Position numbers and translations under genes: made by a program. Positions 1 through 4,290 of a stretch of 6,991 bases of DNA are shown piece by piece. How positions within the stretch are numbered: the first letter of the stretch is position 1; each line of letters starts with the position of its first letter. Location of the stretch: NCBI GenBank assembly GCA_045617525.1, contig JAZLIT010000251.1, positions 1 to 6,991 on the forward strand, read 5' to 3'. The stretch comes from JAZLIT01 sp045617525 (GTDB taxonomy: Bacteria; Bacillota; Bacilli; Bacillales_A; Planococcaceae). A model generated the notes under the pieces. That model saw nothing but the letters and a program-made list of their open reading frames with translations. It was not told the origin of the DNA and ran no database searches.

Positions 1-336
1 ATTATCTTCGAATAACACATCAGGCCTTTGCATTAACTCTGGTATATATGCCTCGAGTGTTGTTTTACCGCCAATTTTGCTCAAGTGCTCAAATAGCTGT
101 AATTTTCCTAATAGATGAGTTTGAGACTCACCTTCCGCAAACAGCGAAGCACACCTTGAATCTGCTTTATGAGAAAAATGCGGAATTTTAATTCTACCTA
201 CTTTCAATACTAAAGACTCATGACACTGCGGACAGAGAAATTCATTTTTACGACGCATTTTAAGTAAGTTTTCACGAGGGTACTGATTGTTTAACGTTAT
301 CAATTGACCATTTAACTTCGCAACTAACAATGGCAT
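1..336 (-). CDS. coiA: Competence protein CoiA, N-terminal part (cut by window edge)
   Basis: CoiA is a competence-induced protein needed for efficient recombination of transforming DNA; the family carries a predicted PD-(D/E)XK nuclease-like core. The 112 visible codons show the family hallmarks: a CPxC pair (C35, C38), the following HFSH (53-56), an E-S-x-x-H-L-x-x-K stretch (70-78), and E95 followed by QRPD (103-106), which is probably the start of the nuclease core. The C-terminal two thirds or more lies outside the window. The ATG at 334-336 is only 3 nt from the AGGAG at 340-344. A TTG two codons later (product starting L-V-A-K) has 9-nt spacing, so the true start may be at position 330. 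The gene has its own promoter and paired ComK-type boxes upstream, and it lies downstream of mecA on the same strand, as in B. subtilis (mecA then coiA/yjbF). The identification is firm; the exact start is not. Confidence 0.9.
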   Translation of the reverse strand, partial: MPLLVAKLNGQLITLNNQYPRENLLKMRRKNEFLCPQCHESLVLKVGRIKIPHFSHKADSRCASLFAEGESQTHLLGKLQLFEHLSKIGGKTTLEAYIPELMQRPDVLFEDN

Positions 337-354
337 CCTCTCCTTTTTTGCATT

Positions 355-383
355 ATTGTATCGTTCCCTTTCGCTTAGTACAA
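355..383 (-). promoter_or_regulatory. SigA-type promoter of coiA
   Basis: Read on the minus strand, the -35 is TTGTAC (378-383) and the -10 is TACAAT (355-360), separated by exactly 17 nt. Transcription would begin near 348, giving a leader of about 12 nt that contains the ribosome binding site. An overlapping TTGACT lies 5 nt further upstream but would give a 22-nt spacer, so it is less likely to be the -35. Confidence 0.6.
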
Positions 384-404
384 GTCAACTGCATCTTCCC
401 ACCT

Positions 405-436
405 AAAACTAAATTTTTATAAAAAAATCGGATTTT
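405..436 (-). promoter_or_regulatory. Candidate ComK binding site (two AT-boxes) upstream of coiA
   Basis: There are two perfect matches to the ComK AT-box AAAA-N5-TTTT, a motif symmetric on both strands: 405-417 and 424-436. The proximal box ends 21 nt upstream of the coiA -35, a normal place for an activator. Known ComK sites have two boxes separated by 8, 18 or 31 nt. Here the gap is 6 nt, which is off-register by about two bases. In B. subtilis coiA belongs to the ComK regulon, so the site is expected by function, but the region is very AT-rich and chance matches are possible. Confidence 0.5.
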
Positions 437-591
437 TAAATTCAATTAATTTTGCAAATAAAAATAACAGCGCTAAATTTGTGTCCGAATCCGCCAAACA
501 CGAGATTGTAAATCAAAGCATCACTTTTTTAGCGGCCAACTTTTATAGAAGGTGTTTTTTAAGAATAGAGCCATCTCATTCCCTAAACAAT

Positions 592-631
592 AAAAAAAAC
601 GAGCAAGTGAACTAAAAGGCTCACTAACTCG
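592..631 (-). terminator. Rho-independent terminator of mecA
   Basis: On the minus strand an interrupted stem (CGAG and AGTGA paired with TCACT and CTCG, with a 2x2 mismatch between) closes a loop of about 10 nt and is followed by a run of eight T residues (592-599 read in reverse). It starts 10 nt after the mecA stop codon and separates mecA from coiA transcription. Confidence 0.75.
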
Positions 632-641
632 CTATAAGGAA

Positions 642-1289
642 TTAATTAAAAAAATTGACAACCGTTTCAAAACAGTTTTGATCCATAATTAATGTACCAT
701 ACTCTTGTAATCGATGAATCGTCACTTTAGACGGTTGCAAATATTCTCGAATAATTGAATTGAAATTTCGACTAGCATCTTCTTCTAATAATTCGTAATC
801 AATACTTAAATAGTATTTATTTTCATACTGATAAAGTGATGTCAGCAGATTCGCACCCACTAATCGTTTAGCTACAGGAATCACTTCGTCGATATCTTTG
901 AAAACGTAGCGAGAATTTTTTGCTACTTGATCTTCATGATCTCTTTCAAAAGCTTCCATTAATGCATCTTCCATCTCTGGCGCCATCGAACCTCTAGCCT
1001 CTGATTCATCCATCGCTTGGAACATTGAAGAGCCATCACTTTCTTGGTTGAAAGAAGCACGAGTTACAATGACTTCTAATCCAACATCTGAGGCATTTAT
1101 ATGAATCCAAATCGGTCCATCTAATTCGAAGTAATCCTCTGTGTTGACTTCAGAAATCACATCCCAAAACAGCTCTTCACCTTTTGCACGATTGTACCAA
1201 ATTTCTTCACGGCTATACCCTCTATCCTCAATATCACGGTACGTAATAAAGAGTTTTAGTGTATGCTCATTTACGCGTTCGATGTCCAT
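642..1289 (-). CDS. mecA: Adapter protein MecA
   Basis: MecA is the adapter that binds the competence regulator ComK (and Spx in vitro) and activates the ClpC ATPase for ClpCP proteolysis. The 215 residues match the family length (B. subtilis 218). The N-terminal substrate-binding domain begins with a typical M-D-I-E-R-V-N-E-H-T and continues with DIEDRGYSREEIWYNR (about 20-35) and EELFWDVI. An acidic linker of low conservation follows (about 80-125). The C-terminal ClpC-binding domain contains YKYENKYYLSIDY-type residues (about 150-165) and ends with I-H-R-L-Q-E-Y-G-T-L-I. The ATG at 1287-1289 has a strong AAGGAGGT ribosome binding site about 10 nt upstream. It lies between spx and coiA, as in B. 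subtilis, but without yjbE, and has its own promoter and terminator. Its location beside coiA links the control of ComK level with a ComK target. Confidence 0.97.
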   Translation of the reverse strand: MDIERVNEHTLKLFITYRDIEDRGYSREEIWYNRAKGEELFWDVISEVNTEDYFELDGPIWIHINASDVGLEVIVTRASFNQESDGSSMFQAMDESEARGSMAPEMEDALMEAFERDHEDQVAKNSRYVFKDIDEVIPVAKRLVGANLLTSLYQYENKYYLSIDYELLEEDASRNFNSIIREYLQPSKVTIHRLQEYGTLIMDQNCFETVVNFFN

Positions 1290-1369
1290 TAGACTTCAAC
1301 CTCCTTAACAGTCGTGACCTGAAATACCTCGAAGCATAAAATCATACTTCCAAATTAAAAATGTATCCT

Positions 1370-1398
1370 TCTATAAATAGGTAGACTATTTAGTACAA
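1370..1398 (-). promoter_or_regulatory. Candidate SigA promoter of mecA
   Basis: On the minus strand, -35 TTGTAC (1393-1398) and -10 TATAGA (1370-1375) are separated by 17 nt. Transcription would begin near 1363, leaving an untranslated leader of roughly 70 nt. The rest of this gap (about 1400-1550) is AT-rich with no gene-like reading frame or other signal that I can support. Confidence 0.5.
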
Positions 1399-1550
1399 CA
1401 ATTTTAACATTTTCTATAACACTATTGTATGTTGTTATAAAAAAAAATGGAAAGAAAAAAGACTATCTTTACAAAAATAATTTAATAAATGAAATTTTAG
1501 ACGAGTCCAACACTAAAATCAAGTTTAAATTCAAATTTTTGGAAATAAAA

Positions 1551-1591
1551 ACAAAATAAAAAAGATGCTACAATTTCGCCCTGTAACATCT
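1551..1591 (-). terminator. Rho-independent terminator of spx
   Basis: On the minus strand a 10-bp stem (AGATGTTACA paired with TGTAGCATCT, one G-U pair) closes a 9-nt loop and is followed by TTTTTTATTTT. It lies 13 nt downstream of the spx stop codon. Confidence 0.85.
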
Positions 1592-1604
1592 CCAAAATTT
1601 TTAT

Positions 1605-2003
1605 TTAATTTACAAGTCTTTGTGCTTCTTGTAATTGGTATGCACGTACTTTACGTGGTAAAAAGCGACGAATTTCATCCTCATTATACCCAACCTGTAA
1701 ACGTTTTTCATCTAAGATAATTGGGCGACGTAACAATCCAGGGTATTCCTGAATTAACTCATATAATCGTTGCAATGGTAAAGTCTCAACATCAACATTT
1801 AATTTTTGAAAAATCTTTGAGCGCGTTGAAATTATTTCATCCGTACCATCCTCAGTCATACGCAAAATTTCTTTAATTTCACTAATATTCAAAGGTTCCG
1901 AAAAAATATTCCGCTCCTTATAAGGGATTCCATATTCCTCTAACCAAGCTTTTGCTTTACGACATGACGTACAACTTGGAGACGTAAATAGAGTTACTAG
2001 CAT
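1605..2003 (-). CDS. spxA: Transcriptional regulator Spx (ArsC-like fold)
   Basis: Spx binds the alpha subunit C-terminal domain of RNA polymerase and reprograms transcription under thiol-oxidative stress; ClpXP degrades it, aided by YjbH. The product is 132 residues (B. subtilis 131). It has the redox CxxC switch at C11 and C14, the conserved Gly of the alpha-CTD interface at 53, the TRSK segment (60-63), and the RRPI motif (92-95) followed by D-E-K-R-L-Q-V-G-Y-N. The end L-V-N corresponds to the L-A-N of B. subtilis Spx that ClpXP recognises. I chose the ATG at 2001-2003: an AAAGGAAGTGAG ribosome binding site precedes it and the protein aligns with known Spx from there. The frame is open to an upstream GTG at 2021, but that has no ribosome binding site. 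Compared with B. subtilis Spx there is one extra residue (Leu2). The gene is divergent from trpS. Confidence 0.97.
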   Translation of the reverse strand: MLVTLFTSPSCTSCRKAKAWLEEYGIPYKERNIFSEPLNISEIKEILRMTEDGTDEIISTRSKIFQKLNVDVETLPLQRLYELIQEYPGLLRRPIILDEKRLQVGYNEDEIRRFLPRKVRAYQLQEAQRLVN

Positions 2004-2089
2004 ATACTCACTTCCTTTCACTTCAAAATAGTATGCTTATTTATTATTTCAACTATTTTAGAATCAGTTTAATTTATAATTTCTATTCC

Positions 2090-2095
2090 ATTATA
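2090..2095 (-). promoter_or_regulatory. Candidate -10 element of a proximal spx promoter
   Basis: A perfect TATAAT on the minus strand lies 87 nt upstream of the spx start codon. The best -35 at 17-nt spacing is poor (TGTTCA). A perfect TTGACA exists at 2124-2129, but 28 nt away, too far for a standard promoter. The site may need an activator or be weak. B. subtilis spx also has a proximal SigA promoter, controlled by PerR and YodB; I could not identify convincing operators for either. Confidence 0.35.
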
Positions 2096-2221
2096 CAACA
2101 ACAGCTTTAATTTGAACATAGGTTGTCAACAAATAGCACCTCATAAACTCGTAATAATTTTGCGCTTTTTTCCTACAAAAAACACCTTTTTCATCATTTA
2201 AACATCTTACTTAAATACATT

Positions 2222-2247
2222 TTACCCAAAATCAGTTTTCTTCAAAC
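2222..2247 (-). promoter_or_regulatory. Candidate SigB promoter for spx
   Basis: On the minus strand GTTTGA (2242-2247) and GGGTAA (2222-2227) are separated by 14 nt, close to the general-stress sigma-B consensus GTTTAA-N12-15-GGGWAW. Transcription would start about 210 nt upstream of spx. In B. subtilis the yjbC-spx operon has a SigB promoter, which supports the reading. The match comes from inspection only. Confidence 0.4.
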
Positions 2248-2265
2248 GCATAAATTTGCATCAAA

Positions 2266-2351
2266 TATTCTCAATTAAGTATTCTCATTGAGAACAACTA
2301 GCCTTTAAATCCCCTTGTTAACACTATTTGATTTTTATTAGATTATTCTCA
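2266..2351. repeat. TATTCTCA repeats with a 13-nt palindrome
   Basis: The octamer TATTCTCA occurs three times on the plus strand (2266-2273, 2280-2287, 2344-2351). The second copy forms the left arm of a perfect palindrome, TTCTCA-T-TGAGAA (2282-2294). ATTCTCA resembles a common Fur-family half-site variant, but the arrangement is not the 7-1-7 inverted repeat such proteins need. Function unknown. The rest of 2130-2390 contains no gene that I can support. Confidence 0.4.
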
Positions 2352-2393
2352 CTTTTTATATTATCTCCATAAATCTTATAATTATTCATTTCT

Positions 2394-2420
2394 AACAAAT
2401 TTTTATAGGTAAAATTTGTT
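2394..2420. repeat. 10-bp inverted repeat abutting the trpS promoter
   Basis: AACAAATTTT (2394-2403) and AAAATTTGTT (2411-2420) are perfectly complementary around the 7-nt centre TATAGGT. The right arm overlaps the first two bases of the trpS -35. No T-run follows, so it is not a terminator. It may be an operator or simply an AT-rich coincidence. Confidence 0.45.
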
Positions 2421-2448
2421 GCATGTTAACAAGCAAATAGAATATACT
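2419..2448 (+). promoter_or_regulatory. SigA-type promoter of the trpS T-box leader
   Basis: -35 TTGCAT (2419-2424) and -10 TATACT (2443-2448) are separated by 18 nt. The predicted start, around 2455, is just upstream of the first T-box stem, which fits a leader transcript of about 280 nt. Confidence 0.6.
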
Positions 2449-2459
2449 TTCAAAAAGGA

Positions 2460-2716
2460 ATAAAAACGAAGACGAAGAGTAGTATATTTGAATTTCTTGT
2501 TTAGAGAATCTGTGGGTGGTGTAAACAGATCAAGAAGCAAATAGAATGGACTTCCGAGTTAGTATGGTGAATAAAGTAGCCTTGCTCGTCTATCTCACGT
2601 TATGAGATTTCAAAGTGGCTCTACTACAAGAGCAAGCTGGGTGGTACCGCGGATTAAACATCATTCGTCCCTTTTCGAATTCCGATTCGAAAGAGGATGC
2701 ATGATGTTTTTTTATT
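2460..2716 (+). promoter_or_regulatory. tRNA-Trp T-box leader riboswitch
   Basis: The leader senses uncharged tRNA-Trp and lets transcription continue into trpS when tryptophanyl-tRNA is scarce. In Stem I the lower helix GAAG/CTTC and the helix TATTTG/CAAATA enclose a specifier loop with AGTAGTA on the 5' side and the codon TGG (Trp) at 2547-2549 on the 3' side. The upper stem pairs TTTCTTG with CAAGAAG and ATCTGT with ACAGAT. Further helices follow at about 2574-2636, including CTTGCTC (2581-2587) with GAGCAAG (2630-2636). The conserved T-box CTGGGTGGTACCGCGG spans 2637-2652; its TGGT (2642-2645) would pair with the tRNA acceptor end. The attenuator follows. The UGG specifier agrees with the downstream gene. 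Confidence 0.95.
2656..2713 (+). terminator. T-box attenuator of trpS
   Basis: A long stem starts with AAACATCAT (2656-2664) paired to ATGATGTTT (2701-2709), continues with TCC against GGA, and is capped by TTTCGAAT/ATTCGAAA around a TCCG tetraloop. It ends in a run of T residues. It directly follows the T-box, whose 3' portion would form the competing antiterminator when uncharged tRNA binds. Confidence 0.9.
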
Positions 2717-2737
2717 TTTATTAAGGAGGAATTTTTT

Positions 2738-3727
2738 ATGACAACAATCTTTTCAGGCGTTCAGCCAACAGGTACGATTACATTAGGAAATTACATCGGG
2801 GCAATCAAACAATTCCCTGAGCTCCAAGAACAAGGTAACGCAATTTACTGCATCGTAGACCAACACGCGATTACGGTACCTCAAGATCGTCTTGAGTTAC
2901 GTAAAAACATCCGTAGCTTAGCCGCGATGTATGTAGCTTGTGGCATCGATCCAGCTAAATCAACTTTATTTATCCAATCAGAAGTTCCAGCACACGCACA
3001 AGCAGGTTGGATGTTACAATGCGTTGCCTCAATTGGAGAATTAGAGCGCATGACACAATTTAAAGACAAATCAACAGGAAAAGAGTCTGTTTCTGCGGCA
3101 CTTTTAACATACCCACCACTAATGGCAGCGGATATTATCCTATATAACACGTCAATCGTGCCAGTAGGGGATGACCAGAAGCAGCATATCGAGCTGACAC
3201 GTGATTTAGCAGAACGCTTCAATAAACGCTATAATGATGTATTAACAATTCCTGATATCCAATTACCAAAAGAAGGCGCGCGTATTAAATCCTTACAAGA
3301 GCCAACGAAAAAAATGTCAAAATCAGATCCAAACTCAAAAGCAACAATTCGCCTACTTGATACACCGAAAGAAATCGAGAAAAAAGTGAAATCTGCTGTA
3401 ACAGATTCTGAGGGTATCGTTGCTTTTGACGTTGAAAACAAGCCAGGCGTTTCGAATTTATTAACGATTGAATCTGCATTATCAGGTGTTTCAATTGCTG
3501 ATTTAGTAGTGAAATACGAAGGGAAAGGCTATGGTGACTTCAAAGCAGGCGTTGCAGAAGCAATTATCGCGCACATAACGCCAATCCAAGAGCGCTACAA
3601 AGCATTAATTGATTCAGATGAACTTGATGACATTCTAGATGAAGGTGCTTTAAAAGCCAATGCAATTGCGAATAAAACACTCAAGAAGATGGAGAACGCG
3701 ATGGGACTAGGTCGTAAACGACGATAA
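2738..3727 (+). CDS. trpS: Tryptophan--tRNA ligase
   Basis: This cytoplasmic class I aminoacyl-tRNA synthetase charges tRNA-Trp with tryptophan using ATP. The 329 residues match the bacterial length (B. subtilis 330). The Rossmann-fold start reads S-G-V-Q-P-T-G, followed by the HIGH-equivalent T-L-G-N (15-18). The tryptophan pocket region includes Y-P-P-L-M-A-A-D-I (125-133) and V-G-D-D-Q-K-Q-H. The KMSKS loop is intact (K192 to S196), followed by D-P-N-S. The helical C-terminal part ends in a basic G-R-K-R-R. The ATG at 2738 has a strong AAGGAGGA site 7 nt upstream. Expression is controlled by the T-box leader. The gene is divergent from spx; in B. subtilis the opp genes lie between trpS and the spx region, here they do not. 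No clear terminator follows, and the 3' end overlaps a possible convergent small gene. Confidence 0.98.
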   Translation: MTTIFSGVQPTGTITLGNYIGAIKQFPELQEQGNAIYCIVDQHAITVPQDRLELRKNIRSLAAMYVACGIDPAKSTLFIQSEVPAHAQAGWMLQCVASIGELERMTQFKDKSTGKESVSAALLTYPPLMAADIILYNTSIVPVGDDQKQHIELTRDLAERFNKRYNDVLTIPDIQLPKEGARIKSLQEPTKKMSKSDPNSKATIRLLDTPKEIEKKVKSAVTDSEGIVAFDVENKPGVSNLLTIESALSGVSIADLVVKYEGKGYGDFKAGVAEAIIAHITPIQERYKALIDSDELDDILDEGALKANAIANKTLKKMENAMGLGRKRR

Positions 3728-3908
3728 ATAATATCGCGATACCTATTAACCCGGTGTAAAATTCCACACTATTCAATATAAATGACAGCACAACAGGCCA
3801 TGAATAGCCAAGCGACCTGTAATTCAAGTACAAAATACAATTACCTACCGAAATGATTGTAATGAAGTAACTTGAACAAAACACAAAAAATCGAAGAATA
3901 TACACCAT
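3681..3908 (-). CDS. Possible small two-helix membrane protein
   Basis: I do not recognise this gene with certainty. From the ATG at 3906-3908 it encodes 75 residues with two hydrophobic segments (about 6-27 and 37-64) joined by a polar turn, L-N-Y-R-S-L-G-Y-S-W, that looks protein-like rather than random. The last 13 codons or so are antisense to the trpS 3' end (47-nt tail-to-tail overlap). The ribosome binding site is poor: AAAAGG abuts the ATG, and a GTG one codon later is the alternative. The frame stays open upstream to 4028, including an ATG at 3983, but that extension lacks hydrophobic or family-like character. A TATAAT on the minus strand (3996-4001), with a weak -35, could drive it. 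It may be a real small gene of unknown function, or a chance open frame. Confidence 0.5.
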   Translation of the reverse strand: MVYILRFFVFCSSYFITIISVGNCILYLNYRSLGYSWPVVLSFILNSVEFYTGLIGIAILFIVVYDLVPSRSPSS

Positions 3909-3991
3909 CCTTTTCTTACAAATATTCAACTCCACCCAGAAACATGTTGAATTCTGTTCACAAAAGAATGTTTTTCTTTTCATAGAACCTA

Positions 3992-4003
3992 TGTTATTAT
4001 AAT
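3992..4003 (+). promoter_or_regulatory. Candidate extended -10 promoter of the YjzD-like gene
   Basis: TGT-TATTAT (3992-4000), preceded by TA, forms a TRTGn extended -10; an overlapping TATAAT lies at 3998-4003. No good -35 is visible (TTCTTT at best). A 5-bp inverted repeat, CATAG-AAC-CTATG (3981-3993), sits in the spacer. The start would be near 4008, giving a leader of about 45 nt. Confidence 0.4.
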
Positions 4004-4055
4004 TAAGATGTAGTAAAACTATAAACAATCAATATTTTCGTAAGAGGTGAAATTG

Positions 4056-4247
4056 ATGCAATATATCATTACTTTATTCTGGTCTTTCTTTTTAATCACA
4101 ATGTTAAACTACGTAGTATCTTCAGTTCTTGGCGTTGACTTTGTGTTCATGACAAGTGTAGTTCTTACAGTTGTATTCTCAGTGATCGTATTTATCATCG
4201 CAGCACTTATTCCTAACGAACCAGTTGCACACGCTGATCATCACTAA
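4056..4247 (+). CDS. yjzD: YjzD-like small membrane protein (DUF2929)
   Basis: The 63-residue protein has two transmembrane helices (about 2-22 and 31-55). Family-typical positions are F-W-S-F near the start, V-S-S-V-L-G-V-D-F-V-F-M in the connecting turn and the ending I-P-N-E-P-V followed by a His/Asp-rich tail (H-A-D-H-H). This matches what I recall of the DUF2929/YjzD family of Bacillales, whose molecular role is unknown; yjzD also lies in the wider trpS neighbourhood in B. subtilis. I chose the ATG at 4056 because AAGAGGTG (4042-4049) is a good ribosome binding site 6 nt upstream. The frame is open to a GTG at 4047, but that lies inside the ribosome binding site. The gene is transcribed alone and ends at a strong terminator. 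Confidence 0.8.
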   Translation: MQYIITLFWSFFLITMLNYVVSSVLGVDFVFMTSVVLTVVFSVIVFIIAALIPNEPVAHADHH

Positions 4248-4251
4248 TTTT

Positions 4252-4290
4252 AAAAGCTGCCCGCATTTCAAGTGCGAGCAGCTTTTTTTA
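4252..4290 (+). terminator. Terminator of the YjzD-like gene, shared with clpB
   Basis: AAAGCTGC (4253-4260) pairs with GCAGCTTT (4278-4285). The stem continues with CGCA/TGCG after a one-base mismatch and closes a loop of about 8 nt. Seven T residues follow on the plus strand. Reading toward it from clpB, the same stem is followed by only TTTT, so it may terminate both convergent genes, but more strongly on the plus strand. The T-tract overlaps the clpB stop codon. Confidence 0.88.

Noticed and set aside
2004..2021. Longer Spx beginning at the GTG at 2019-2021
   Set aside because: No ribosome binding site precedes it. The ATG at 2003 has AAAGGAAGTGAG upstream and matches the start of known Spx proteins.
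2060..2085. PerR-like box near the spx -10 (TTATAAATTA)
   Set aside because: Only one half-site resembles TTATAAT; the inverted second half is missing.
2124..2129. Perfect TTGACA as the -35 of spx
   Set aside because: The only good -10 (2090-2095) is 28 nt away, and no -10-like hexamer lies at 15-19 nt.
2127..2195. Short upstream reading frames of 16-18 codons in the spx leader (minus strand)
   Set aside because: They lack ribosome binding sites and recognisable content, and short open frames are expected by chance here.
2881..3494. Antisense open frames inside trpS (minus strand, up to 113 codons)
   Set aside because: They are shadows of the trpS coding frame, with no ribosome binding site and no family-like content.
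3909..4028. N-terminal extension of the possible small membrane protein
   Set aside because: The extra 40 residues show no signal or helix character, and they run through the promoter region of the divergent YjzD-like gene.
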